NCBI GenBank assembly: GCA_026994225.1
Contig: JALWRI010000091.1
Coordinates: 1 to 53,863 of the forward strand
Direction of reading: 5' to 3'
DNA length: 53,863 bases
From: Gammaproteobacteria bacterium
GTDB lineage: Bacteria > Pseudomonadota > Gammaproteobacteria > GRL18
Made by a program: the position numbers and the translations under genes. The notes under the pieces are model-generated. The model was not told the origin of the DNA. It did not search any database and saw only the letters and a program-made list of their open reading frames with translations. Shown here piece after piece: positions 19,775-28,517 of this stretch. Within the stretch, counting starts at the first letter, position 1, and each line of letters starts with the position of its first letter.

Positions 19775-21457
19775 TCAGTTGGAGTTAGAAGAAGACATCA
19801 AGCTGTAAATAAGATCATATTGACCATTCAACACCGTATTGAGATCATTACCATACCCAAGAAAAAAATTAATTCCTTCTAATCCAGTGATAGGTAAATC
19901 AGAAATAAGCGTAATATTATTTTCTTCTGCCAATGTCATTGTTTGAAAAAAAGGCACATCAGCTACTCCATCCCCAATAACCCAATTCCCTGTACTGTTT
20001 AGAAATAATAATATCCCTTGATATACGACTGCTGCATACACCTTTTGAGTTGTTCCAATATGCTCTGTTTTAGGGCTAATATGCCCTATTAAATCCAGTT
20101 TATTATCTTCTACAGTAGCTGTTGCAGAAAAAGTAGTGCTATTGGTAGCACTTAATAATAATTGGCTTCCATATGGTAAAATAGTGATTTCTGTTGCATA
20201 ATCAATATATTCTAACCCTGATCCGTCCTGCTTGATTTGTTCAACTGTATACATATCTTGAAGATTTCCTGCTAAACGGTATTGAATAGCACTATCAGTA
20301 GGGTTTACGATAAAAATAGCTTGTTGCTGATCCCTTTTGGCAGCAAGAAGCCATAATGCCGTTTCGGTATTATCAGAAGTAATATTTAATTGTTCGGGAT
20401 AGGCAATGACCTTACTAAATAACATAAAATTATATGCCATAGGTTTTGGATTACCGTATGCATCATATATTCCGTGAAAAAAAGGAGCATTAATATCAGG
20501 ATCAGTGCCTCGATAAAAGGTTGCTACATCCACTTCCTGCTGTTGTAGTGCTATCCAAGACGCTGCAATAATAGCTGCACCTTTAACACCCGTTCTTAAC
20601 GCTACATCATTTGTCAAACGGTAGTCTGTGTTCCATTCAGTAATATGACTTTCTGTCGATTGATAACCCATTGCATCCAAACTATTACGATAAAATTTTG
20701 CACTGTCTGCATACATCTGTGGATCATTAGCATACACATGCCAAGATATAAAATCAGGTTGTATATTTTGCTCTTTTAAATAATCAAGTAGCCCTTGTAC
20801 TATTTTTTGTCCTTTTGTTGTCGCATACCCTGCCGGGGTGAAACCACTTCCACCAATGGCTAAATCAGGGAAGGCAGTTTTTAATGCCCTATATGTTTTT
20901 GCAAATAAAGCATAAAAGGTTTCTATATCATCTTGCCAAAATTTAGTATTATCCGGTTCATTCCAAATTTCAACGTAATGTAGTTGTTTACCATTATCTA
21001 TGGCCAACTGTCGATAATGTCTTATTACCTCAACACTCGCTTGTACCCAATTTTTTATATTTTCCGGTACGGTAGAATTATTATATGAATTACCTAAACG
21101 AAAATAAGGCTCGGCATCAGCCTCAAGAATTGCTTGATAAACACTATCACTTTCAGTGAAATGATAAGAGGAAGCAAGCGTTGGATCAGCAGAGGTATCT
21201 GGATACATTTCAACCATATCCAATGGACCATAATAATCATGATTACGGATATAATTGATACCTAACTGTTGATATTCAAATGTTAAATCTGCATTATCTG
21301 GATCATCTCCTGCAGGTACAGGTCCTACATTGATACCCATTAAAGGTGCAATATTTTTACTATTACTTTCTCCTATACTCACCACTTCAAGTGCAGACAC
21401 AGCATGGCTACAGATAAAAAATAATAATACGCTATATATTTGAATATGAAAGATCAT
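19775..21457 (-). CDS. Secreted GH39-like glycoside hydrolase
   Basis: 560 residues with an N-terminal signal peptide (cleavage probably after HAVSA, near residue 22) and a TIM-barrel glycosidase of the clan GH-A type. The acid/base glutamate is in IWNEPD and the likely nucleophile glutamate in HITEWNTD, the spacing seen in GH39 (beta-xylosidase/alpha-iduronidase family) and related GH5-like enzymes. The C-terminal third looks like a beta-sandwich followed by an unassigned tail. Substrate cannot be read from sequence. An AGGAAA motif precedes the ATG. It lies upstream of the NRPS on the same strand, with a 122-base gap that could hold an NRPS promoter; a functional link to the NRPS is not shown. 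Confidence 0.75.
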   Translation of the reverse strand: MIFHIQIYSVLLFFICSHAVSALEVVSIGESNSKNIAPLMGINVGPVPAGDDPDNADLTFEYQQLGINYIRNHDYYGPLDMVEMYPDTSADPTLASSYHFTESDSVYQAILEADAEPYFRLGNSYNNSTVPENIKNWVQASVEVIRHYRQLAIDNGKQLHYVEIWNEPDNTKFWQDDIETFYALFAKTYRALKTAFPDLAIGGSGFTPAGYATTKGQKIVQGLLDYLKEQNIQPDFISWHVYANDPQMYADSAKFYRNSLDAMGYQSTESHITEWNTDYRLTNDVALRTGVKGAAIIAASWIALQQQEVDVATFYRGTDPDINAPFFHGIYDAYGNPKPMAYNFMLFSKVIAYPEQLNITSDNTETALWLLAAKRDQQQAIFIVNPTDSAIQYRLAGNLQDMYTVEQIKQDGSGLEYIDYATEITILPYGSQLLLSATNSTTFSATATVEDNKLDLIGHISPKTEHIGTTQKVYAAVVYQGILLFLNSTGNWVIGDGVADVPFFQTMTLAEENNITLISDLPITGLEGINFFLGYGNDLNTVLNGQYDLIYSLMSSSNSN

Positions 21458-21510
21458 TTTCCTTTCCCCCCATACACTTATCTATATTAAATAAATTTTT
21501 TTTAAAGAGA

Positions 21511-21840
21511 TTAATAGATAATAATGTTGATAACATCATCAGGCGATGTAGTATAAAAAATCAAAAAAGAGAGACCTGCTAAATTTCCATCTGAACAACG
21601 GTAAGTATCTACCCCTTGTGCCGAATTAAGCAGTGAAAGTTTTTCCTCTGTTAATGAACAGCCTTCTGCTTTTAAAATACTAAAAACTTCAGTAGAAGAT
21701 ACCGTATCATCAAATAGAGAAGGTGCAGAGCAAATAATTCCTGCGCTTCCTCCCCCACACGTTTGTAATAGCGGTGCGGAAAAACTCATTGTTGATATAA
21801 ATAAACCTAAACTAACAATCATTATTTTATATATGTTCAT
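21511..21840 (-). CDS. Small secreted cysteine-containing protein, unknown function
   Basis: 109 residues with a signal peptide (cleavage likely after MSFSA, about residue 22). The mature part has four cysteines (TCGGG, IICSA, EGCSL, YRCSD), enough for two disulfides in the periplasm or outside, and ends in a hydrophobic stretch (VINIIIY). I do not recognise a family. It lies 53 bases upstream of the GH39-like gene on the same strand and is probably the first gene of that transcript. Its 5' end faces the divergent hemolysin-family operon across a 256-base spacer. Confidence 0.6.
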   Translation of the reverse strand: MNIYKIMIVSLGLFISTMSFSAPLLQTCGGGSAGIICSAPSLFDDTVSSTEVFSILKAEGCSLTEEKLSLLNSAQGVDTYRCSDGNLAGLSFLIFYTTSPDDVINIIIY

Positions 21841-21875
21841 AGTATCATAATACCTTTAATCAAAAACGCACAAAA

Positions 21876-21898
21876 ATTCCCCTTTAAAGAGGGGGAAT
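21876..21898. repeat. Inverted repeat in the divergent spacer
   Basis: ATTCCCC and GGGGAAT arms enclose a short AT-rich loop, between the small secreted protein gene and the hemolysin-family operon. No strong T-run follows on either strand, so it may be an operator or mRNA leader hairpin of the minus-strand gene rather than a terminator. Confidence 0.4.
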
Positions 21899-22028
21899 GG
21901 GCAGTATATCACCTCCCCAGTTTTAAAAACAGGTAGAGTACGCATCGCCAATATTATCAATGCTTGCCGTGCTGGCCTACTATCTTGATTCATCAGGATG
22001 GATAAAAATTTCCCGTTACTCATCCACA

Positions 22029-22068
22029 ATTAAGGTTTTCTTAAGTTTCTATCTATATCCTTTATGCT
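22029..22068 (+). promoter_or_regulatory. PmrA/BasR-type box and sigma70 promoter of the hemolysin-family operon
   Basis: ATTAAG-GTTTT-CTTAAG occupies 22029-22045, matching the PmrA/BasR consensus of two TTAAG half-sites separated by 5 bases. The second half-site CTTAAG (22040-22045) sits where a -35 box would be; after a 17-base spacer comes TATGCT (22063-22068) as a -10. The start codon of the first gene is 28 bases further on. The operon encodes a PmrA/QseB-like regulator at 26472, so autoregulation is the natural reading (inference). Confidence 0.65.
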
Positions 22069-22096
22069 ATATTTGAATTAGCATAGAGATAATATC

Positions 22097-22807
22097 ATGT
22101 CAGCAGTCAAACCATGTCCATTATTGCCACACCATTCTCCTTCATTAGTACAACGAGGGTTACAGGTTACTATCTGCCCACCACAAGCTCCTCAGCGTCA
22201 ATACCTGGAATCCTTTGTTTCAGAGGTATTTTATCGACATTATCAAGCACATATTAAAGCATTTTACCCTTATCTACTTTCTATTACTACGCCAGATCAT
22301 ATTTTACGTGCTGTAGCTGGTATTCGTAGTGCTAAAAACAGCGTGTTATTTTCTGAGCATTATTTAAACCATAGCATTGAACATTATACTAACCATACCT
22401 TTTCTTTTACTAGCACAAGGGAACAAATTGTTGAAGTCGGTAATCTTGCTCCAGCAAATGTAGGGCAAATGCGTTGGTTGATTACAGCATTAACTGCTTT
22501 TTTATATGCCGCAAACTTCAAAGTTGTCGTTTTTACTGGTATTCTACCTGTTTTCAATGCGTTCCAACGGATGGGTTTACCACTTATCGATTTGGAAGCT
22601 GCCACATTGGATAAATTACCTGTGCAGTTACGTAAACAATGGACACCCAAGTATTACCAGCATCATCCTAAAGTTTATATTGGAGATATTACCCTCGGTG
22701 TGAAAAAATTACATCAAAATATTCGCCAACATAATCCAACATTGATACCCATCTGGGAACTCGCCTGGGAACAAGGAAATCAATTTGCTCAAAATACTGC
22801 ACTATGA
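22097..22807 (+). CDS. Thermostable-hemolysin family protein, GNAT-like
   Basis: 236 residues, recognised as the thermostable hemolysin (delta-VPH, T_hemolysin) family by the pattern RAVAGIR, then EQIVEVGNLAPA, then a long helix and VFTGILPVFNAFQRMGL. Despite the name there is no signal peptide or pore-like sequence. The EVxxLA strand followed by a helix and a FxRMG strand end resembles acyl-transferring GNAT proteins such as autoinducer and N-acyl amino acid synthases. I infer an acyltransferase-like fold, not proven. First gene of a tight operon: its stop overlaps the next start by 4 bases (ATGA). It lies directly downstream of the PmrA-type promoter. Confidence 0.75.
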   Translation: MSAVKPCPLLPHHSPSLVQRGLQVTICPPQAPQRQYLESFVSEVFYRHYQAHIKAFYPYLLSITTPDHILRAVAGIRSAKNSVLFSEHYLNHSIEHYTNHTFSFTSTREQIVEVGNLAPANVGQMRWLITALTAFLYAANFKVVVFTGILPVFNAFQRMGLPLIDLEAATLDKLPVQLRKQWTPKYYQHHPKVYIGDITLGVKKLHQNIRQHNPTLIPIWELAWEQGNQFAQNTAL

Positions 22808-24300
22808 ATATATTACAACAACAATTACAGTATTACCGTAGCCACTTAGCAAATAAAACGGCCTTATGTAATGAGCATCACACCCTCACTTATGCACAAT
22901 TATATACCTTGATAGAAGATGTACAGACCGCTATTAATGTCGATACGGTAGGTTTATTACTCAACAATAGTATTGCTTGGGCTATTTGGGATTTGGTATT
23001 GTTATTTAATAAAAAATGTGCCGTTCCTTTGCCTGCTTTTTTTTCCTCTTCACAACTTAAACATAGTATTAGCGATGCCAAGATAGCATTAATTATTACC
23101 GATACACCACAACGTATTAATGACTTATCCCTACCTGTTTTAAAACAAACAATAATGTCTCTTTTAGAGACATCAATGACCTTTATTTACCTTGATCTGA
23201 CTGCCGCTGATAATACAACATCCTCATTACCTTCATCAATATGTAAAATTACTTATACTTCAGGCACGACGGGAACACCTAAAGGTGTTATGTTAAACGA
23301 AACCTGTTTAATGGCAAAAGTACAGGCTTTATCCAATGCCAGTGCAGCGACACAAGATGATAGTACACTATCCTTATTGCCTTTAACTACCTTGCTAGAA
23401 AATATTGGTGGGCTATATGTGCCTTTATATAATGGGGCAAAAGCCTATTTACTTTCTCCTGATACACTCGGTATGCAAGGTTCAAGTAAGGTCAATGCAG
23501 AACAATTATTAGCAACCATTTCCAACATTCAACCCACTGCATTCATTATTATCCCACAATTATTGCTACTTCTCGTTCAAGCAGTACAAAATGGTTATCG
23601 TTTACCCTCCAGGGTACGATTTATTGCTGTAGGCGGTGCGCCGGTATCATTACAATTATTGCAATTAGCACAACAATTAGCCTTACCCGTCTATCAAGGC
23701 TATGGGCTTTCAGAAGCGGCATCGGTTGTAGCACTCAATAATCCAGAGCAAAATAGACTTGGCTCGGTGGGAAAAATTATATCCTTACATAATGTTAAAA
23801 TAGCGCAAGATGGGGAAATTTTAATTAAAGGCTCACTATTTTCTGGTTATTTAGGACATCTTGTAGCACCTGATCAACAAGGCTATTATGCCACTGGTGA
23901 TTTAGGGAAATGTGATGAAGATGGCTATTTATATGTAGAGGGACGTAAAAAAAATATTATCCATACCAGTTATGGACGTAATATTTCTCCTGAATGGTTA
24001 GAAAAAGAACTCGATGCGCTCCCGAGCGTAGCGCAAAGTGTCGTCTATGGACATGCTCAAGCATATATTATTGCTTTAATCGTATTACGTCATCCTGATT
24101 TAGAGGCACTTTTTCAACAACAATTACAACAGTTAAATAGTCAACTTCCTGATTATGCTCAAATTCAAAAATACCATTTATTAACAGTTCCTTTTAGTAT
24201 TGAAAATAAACAATTAACGGGTACACATCGCCCTATCAGGGAAACTATTTATCGTGTTTACGAAAACACTATCCAACAATTATATGAGCAATCACTATGA
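22804..24300 (+). CDS. AMP-binding acyl-activating enzyme (long-chain acyl-CoA synthetase-like)
   Basis: 498-residue ANL-superfamily enzyme that would adenylate a carboxylic acid. Visible cores: TYTSGTTGTPKGVML (P-loop), GYGLSEAA (A5), YATGDLG (A7) and GRKKNIIHTSYGRNISP, the long-chain FACS form of A8. The C-terminal A10 position reads LTGTHRPIRE, so the usual catalytic lysine appears to be replaced by arginine. Either the enzyme accepts Arg, or its adenylation is weak. The gene overlaps both neighbours by 4 bases, indicating coupled translation with the hemolysin-family and diiron enzymes. Substrate is unknown; a fatty acid is most likely from the family. Confidence 0.85.
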   Translation: MNILQQQLQYYRSHLANKTALCNEHHTLTYAQLYTLIEDVQTAINVDTVGLLLNNSIAWAIWDLVLLFNKKCAVPLPAFFSSSQLKHSISDAKIALIITDTPQRINDLSLPVLKQTIMSLLETSMTFIYLDLTAADNTTSSLPSSICKITYTSGTTGTPKGVMLNETCLMAKVQALSNASAATQDDSTLSLLPLTTLLENIGGLYVPLYNGAKAYLLSPDTLGMQGSSKVNAEQLLATISNIQPTAFIIIPQLLLLLVQAVQNGYRLPSRVRFIAVGGAPVSLQLLQLAQQLALPVYQGYGLSEAASVVALNNPEQNRLGSVGKIISLHNVKIAQDGEILIKGSLFSGYLGHLVAPDQQGYYATGDLGKCDEDGYLYVEGRKKNIIHTSYGRNISPEWLEKELDALPSVAQSVVYGHAQAYIIALIVLRHPDLEALFQQQLQQLNSQLPDYAQIQKYHLLTVPFSIENKQLTGTHRPIRETIYRVYENTIQQLYEQSL

Positions 24301-24947
24301 GTTTTTATGCTAAATTACTCTCTGCTACCGCAGAAGACAAAACACAATTTGAACAAATTGAAGGGTTACAAAAAGGTTTGCAAGGGCAAATTTCACTCGC
24401 TACCTATCAGGCCTTTTTGACTCAGGCTTATTATCATGTCAGACACACTACCCCCTTATTAATGGCATGTGGTAGCCGTATTCCTTTTCATTATGAATGG
24501 TTACGCAATGCCATTGCTGAATATATCGAAGAAGAAGTAGGACATCAAGAATGGATACTAAATGATTTAGCTGCTACAGGGATTGATCCAAAAATCATTC
24601 GTTATGGACAACCTTCTTTGGCAACCGAGTTGATGGTCGCTTATGCCTATGATACCATCACACGTAATAATCCTGTTGCTTTTTTTGGTATGGTATTAGT
24701 GTTAGAGGGAACCAGTATTCATTTTGCTCTACATGCTGCTGATCATATACAACAAAACCTGAATTTACCCGATCAAGCCTTTAGCTATCTTAAATCACAT
24801 GGTTCACTTGATATTGAGCACATGTCTTTTTTTGAAAAATTAATGAATAAAATAGATGATGTAGCAGATCAACAGGCTATTATTCATGCTGCCAAGATGT
24901 TTTATCATCTATATGGTAATATTTTCCGTACCATTCCTCTTGATTAA
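24297..24947 (+). CDS. Heme-oxygenase-like diiron (iron-containing redox) enzyme, TenA/PqqC/UndA-like fold
   Basis: 216-residue all-helical protein with features of heme-oxygenase-like metal enzymes: YIEEEVGHQEW (Glu and His ligands on one helix), VLEGTSIHFA (Glu and His) and HGSLDIEHMSFFE (Asp and His). This pattern fits non-heme diiron oxidases/oxygenases of the UndA/CADD type, which act on fatty acids or amino acids; TenA-like thiaminases lack it. It is translationally coupled to the acyl-activating enzyme (ATGA overlap), which suggests it oxidises an activated or released acyl product; that is inference. Cytoplasmic, with no signal peptide. Confidence 0.78.
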   Translation: MSFYAKLLSATAEDKTQFEQIEGLQKGLQGQISLATYQAFLTQAYYHVRHTTPLLMACGSRIPFHYEWLRNAIAEYIEEEVGHQEWILNDLAATGIDPKIIRYGQPSLATELMVAYAYDTITRNNPVAFFGMVLVLEGTSIHFALHAADHIQQNLNLPDQAFSYLKSHGSLDIEHMSFFEKLMNKIDDVADQQAIIHAAKMFYHLYGNIFRTIPLD

Positions 24948-24964
24948 TAATAAGGAACACTACT

Positions 24965-25630
24965 ATGTTAAAATGTCGTAACTTTTTTCTATTACCCGTT
25001 ATCATTGGTTATTTTTTACTGTTTTACAGTTTATCTGCAAGTGCGCAAGATTTTGATGCAGCATTACTAACACTGCAAAAGCAATGGGCAAAAGCCAATT
25101 ACCAGACGGATGAAAAACAGCTCGAAACAGTCTTTAAAAAATTAAAGCAACAAGCACAGACATTAGTGGATAAATATCCTAAAAAGGCAGAGCCTTTAAT
25201 CTGGCAAGCGATTATTCTCAGTAGTGATGCAGGAAAAAATGGGGGCTTAAGCGCATTAGGTAAAGTAAAAAAAGCCCGTCAATTACTTTTGCAGGCAGAA
25301 AAAATAAATCCTAATGCTTTAGATGGTTCTATTTATACCTCATTAGGCAGTCTATATTATCAAGTTCCTGGTTGGCCTATTGGCTTTGGTGATGATGAAC
25401 AGGCAGAAAAATATTTGAAAAAAGCCCTGGAAATTAATCCCAAAGGCATCGATCCTAATTATTTTTATGCCGATTTTTTACTCGACCAAAAACGTTACAA
25501 AGAAGCAAAAAACTATTTTGATCGTGCCTTCAATGCGCCGCCACGTGCCACTCGTCCGATTGCAGATCAAGGACGTAAAGACGAAATAAAAGCGAAATTA
25601 AAAGCCTTGCAAGAAGAATTAAAAGAATAA
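24965..25630 (+). CDS. Exported TPR-repeat protein
   Basis: 221 residues. The N-terminus has a long hydrophobic signal (FLLPVIIGYFLLFYSLSASA, ending near residue 28), so it is periplasmic or lipid-exposed. The mature part holds TPR-like helix pairs, clearest at DEQAEKYLKKALEINPKG and KEAKNYFDRAF, with a GWPIGFGDD loop. TPR proteins bind partner proteins. Here it could present a ligand or protein to the downstream sensor kinase, or help localise the pathway (inference). It lies 17 bases after the diiron enzyme and 18 before the SDR gene. A ribosome-binding site (AAGGAAC) precedes the ATG. Confidence 0.75.
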   Translation: MLKCRNFFLLPVIIGYFLLFYSLSASAQDFDAALLTLQKQWAKANYQTDEKQLETVFKKLKQQAQTLVDKYPKKAEPLIWQAIILSSDAGKNGGLSALGKVKKARQLLLQAEKINPNALDGSIYTSLGSLYYQVPGWPIGFGDDEQAEKYLKKALEINPKGIDPNYFYADFLLDQKRYKEAKNYFDRAFNAPPRATRPIADQGRKDEIKAKLKALQEELKE

Positions 25631-25648
25631 CAGTGAGGATCATTATAA

Positions 25649-26455
25649 ATGGATAGATTAAGTCATGCTAGAGTAATACTAACTGGTGCAAGTGGTGGTC
25701 TTGGTAGCAAAATTGCTCAACAACTTTTGCAACATCAATGTAAAATAGGCTTAGTTGGACGTAAACAAGCAAGTTTGGATAAACTTGCAGCATCATTACG
25801 TCAACATCATGATCATGCTAACATTATCACTATTCAGGCAGATGTTAGCCAATCCCATGATAGAGAAAAAATAATTCATGCCATGCAAGAGGCATATCAA
25901 GGCATTGATATCTTAATTAATAATGCAGCCATTATGTCCTTTAAAGCATTTCAGCAAGAAAGTAATGAAAATATTACCAATATATTCCAAACCAATGTGA
26001 TTGCGGCCATGCAGTTATCCAGGCAAGTGCTCCCCTACTTACAAGATAATCAACAAGCTGCTATCGTTAATATAGGTTCTACCTTTGGGAGTATTGCCTT
26101 TGCCTATCATACGCTCTATTCTGCCAGTAAATTTGCATTACGGGGGTTTAGTGAAAGCCTACGTAGAGAATTAGCTGATACCCCTATCAAGGTCATTTAT
26201 ATTGCCCCCAGAGCCATCAAAACATCCTTAAATTCTCCTGAAGTATTTGCAATGGCAAAGGAAATTAATATGGCTATGGATGATCCAAACAATATTGCAA
26301 AAAAAATTGTCCATACTATCCGTAAAGGTAAAAAAGAAGCCTATTATGGTTTTCCTGAATCTTTTTTTGTACGTTTAAATATGCTTTTCCCTCGCTTAGT
26401 TGATAAAGCCCTCGCTTCACAAAACAAAATTATGCACAAATATAGTAAAACATAA
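25649..26455 (+). CDS. Short-chain dehydrogenase/reductase
   Basis: 268-residue classical SDR. The NAD(P)-binding TGASGGLG motif is near residue 11, NNAAIMS follows the fourth strand, catalytic Ser is in NIGSTFG, and the YSASK motif supplies Tyr and Lys. A basic residue after the second strand (VGRK) favours NADPH. It probably reduces a keto or aldehyde group in the product of the preceding enzymes (inference). GTGAGG lies upstream of the ATG. The response regulator starts 16 bases after its stop, in the same transcript. Confidence 0.88.
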   Translation: MDRLSHARVILTGASGGLGSKIAQQLLQHQCKIGLVGRKQASLDKLAASLRQHHDHANIITIQADVSQSHDREKIIHAMQEAYQGIDILINNAAIMSFKAFQQESNENITNIFQTNVIAAMQLSRQVLPYLQDNQQAAIVNIGSTFGSIAFAYHTLYSASKFALRGFSESLRRELADTPIKVIYIAPRAIKTSLNSPEVFAMAKEINMAMDDPNNIAKKIVHTIRKGKKEAYYGFPESFFVRLNMLFPRLVDKALASQNKIMHKYSKT

Positions 26456-26471
26456 TATGGGGGTATAAGCG

Positions 26472-27134
26472 ATGCGTATTCTTGTTGTAGAAGATGATCC
26501 ACTGATTGCAGACGGTTTGCTAGTAACACTAAAACAAGAAGGCTATGCAGTGGATCATGTTGATAATGGCTTACATGGATTACATGCTTTACAAAATGAA
26601 ACCTTTGACATACTGATTTTAGATGTCGGTTTGCCAACTATGGATGGTTTTACCTTATTAACAAAATTGCGTGCAATCTCTCATCCTAATAGTGATATTC
26701 CCGTATTAATGCTCACTGCCCGTGATACGCTCGATGATCGTATTAAAGGGCTTAATCAAGGTGCTGATGATTACGTTATTAAACCCTTTGATATTGAAGA
26801 AATTATTGCTCGAGTTAAAGCATTAATACGGCGCAGTAAAGGACATGCTACCTCCATACTGCAATATCAAGAATTAGAAGTAGATCAAAATGCACACACC
26901 GTCATATATCAAAAACAGCCTGTAAAGTTAATGCCTAAAGAGTTTGCAGTATTAATAACCTTACTGGAAAATCAAGGTAAAGTTGTATCTAAACAACGTT
27001 TGGAAGAAAATATCTATGCTTGGAATAATGAAGTAGAAAGCAATGCTCTGGAAGTCCATATTCACCATTTACGTAAAAAATTATTTAGCCATTTAATCAA
27101 AACCATTCGTGGTGTAGGTTATATGATCCCTTAG
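26472..27134 (+). CDS. PmrA/QseB-like response regulator
   Basis: 220-residue OmpR-family regulator. Receiver: VVEDD at the N-terminus, phosphoacceptor Asp51 in LILDVGLP, TAR and KPF switch residues. DNA-binding winged helix: LMPKEFAVLITLL and NALEVHIHHLRKKL, closest to the QseB/PmrA/BasR subgroup. This subgroup recognises TTAAG direct repeats, and such a repeat is present at the operon promoter (22029-22045). The gene is embedded in the biosynthetic-type operon and is followed after 6 bases by the kinase gene. Confidence 0.92.
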   Translation: MRILVVEDDPLIADGLLVTLKQEGYAVDHVDNGLHGLHALQNETFDILILDVGLPTMDGFTLLTKLRAISHPNSDIPVLMLTARDTLDDRIKGLNQGADDYVIKPFDIEEIIARVKALIRRSKGHATSILQYQELEVDQNAHTVIYQKQPVKLMPKEFAVLITLLENQGKVVSKQRLEENIYAWNNEVESNALEVHIHHLRKKLFSHLIKTIRGVGYMIP

Positions 27135-27140
27135 CTATTG

Positions 27141-28499
27141 ATGAACAAATCCCTTTATTCTAAATTACTAAAAAGTATCCTGTTTGTTTTTATTTTATGC
27201 TGGATATATATGATTGTATTTTTTCGAGCAGAAACTGCCCATGAAATAGAAGAGTTATTTGATGCACAATTAGCACAAGAAGCAGCAATTATTTTTGATA
27301 CCTCTATTGTTGCCATTACACAACAGATATTACAGACCCCTATCTTACAAAAAACAGTCTCAGGACATGCTTATGAACGTAAGATTAGTTTTCAGATATG
27401 GCACGATGAAACCTTATTATTTCGTTCTTATAATGCCCCAACAGAAAAATTAAGTCAGCACGATGGCTACAGCGACAAAACATATCAACAAAAGAAATGG
27501 CGAGTATTTGCTACCCATGAAACATATAATAAACAGTATTATCTTATTATTGCAGCAGAACAATATAGCATCCGTAATGAACTCATTCATGATATATTGC
27601 TACGAGCAACCAGACCCTTACTTGTTGCTTTACCTATTCTTATTTTACTCTTACATTTTTCCATAAAAAAAGGTCTCAAACCCTTACAAAATATTGCCTG
27701 TGCTGTATCTCAAAAAGATACTATGGACTTTTCTCCTTTTTCTCATCATTATGTTCCAAAAGAAATCGAATTACTTATCTCTGCATTAAATACCTTGCTT
27801 GAACGCTTGAAAATTGCTTTTGATAAAGAAAAACGTTTTACTAATAACGCTGCACATGAATTAAGAACCCCTATTACTGCCATTCAAGTACAAGCACAGG
27901 TTGCCAAACGTTCTATCGAACATCCCCAACAATTAATCACCGCCTTAGATAATATTATTATAGCTACCCAACGTAGTACACATCTTGTTGAGAAAATGTT
28001 AACACTCGCACGCCTTGAACCAGAAATATTAAAAAAACAGTTTGTACAAGACAATATTATTGATGCTATTCGTCAAAGTATTACTGATGCCGTGCCACTT
28101 GCCTTGAAAAAAGAAATTGAAATAACACTCACAGCAATACCAGAAGAAGGTTGTGAGTGCTTTCATTATCCACAAGGTATTATTATTATGCTCAATAATT
28201 TATTGCAAAATGCGTTGCATTATACTCCCAAAAAAGGACAAATCCATGTTAGCCTTGCATGTCAAAGTCAATATTGTATGATAACAGTCGCCGATACAGG
28301 TATTGGTATCGCCAATGATGAACTGGATAAAGTGATGGATCGCTATTACCGTGCAAGCGATAATAAAGTAAAAGGGTGTGGTTTAGGATTATCCATTGTG
28401 AAACAAATTATTGATCTGCATCAAGGCAGTATTCAATTATCTAATCAGGAAGGCTTAGTCGTTGCTATAACCCTCCCCTACTGCTCTCGGCAGGCATAA
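27141..28499 (+). CDS. QseC/PmrB-like sensor histidine kinase
   Basis: 452-residue membrane kinase. Transmembrane segments lie at about residues 12-30 and 153-172, enclosing a periplasmic domain of about 120 residues that should sense a ligand. The HisKA box is AAHELRTP with His near 239; N-box LLQNALHY; G-boxes ADTGIGIAN and GCGLGLSI. I start at the ATG at 27141; a TTG immediately before it would add one residue. There is no extended HAMP signature, only a short linker. It is the cognate kinase of the preceding regulator. Signal unknown; the operon's own product is a candidate (inference). Confidence 0.9.
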   Translation: MNKSLYSKLLKSILFVFILCWIYMIVFFRAETAHEIEELFDAQLAQEAAIIFDTSIVAITQQILQTPILQKTVSGHAYERKISFQIWHDETLLFRSYNAPTEKLSQHDGYSDKTYQQKKWRVFATHETYNKQYYLIIAAEQYSIRNELIHDILLRATRPLLVALPILILLLHFSIKKGLKPLQNIACAVSQKDTMDFSPFSHHYVPKEIELLISALNTLLERLKIAFDKEKRFTNNAAHELRTPITAIQVQAQVAKRSIEHPQQLITALDNIIIATQRSTHLVEKMLTLARLEPEILKKQFVQDNIIDAIRQSITDAVPLALKKEIEITLTAIPEEGCECFHYPQGIIIMLNNLLQNALHYTPKKGQIHVSLACQSQYCMITVADTGIGIANDELDKVMDRYYRASDNKVKGCGLGLSIVKQIIDLHQGSIQLSNQEGLVVAITLPYCSRQA

Positions 28500-28517
28500 T
28501 ACTATAAGGGAAACAGT

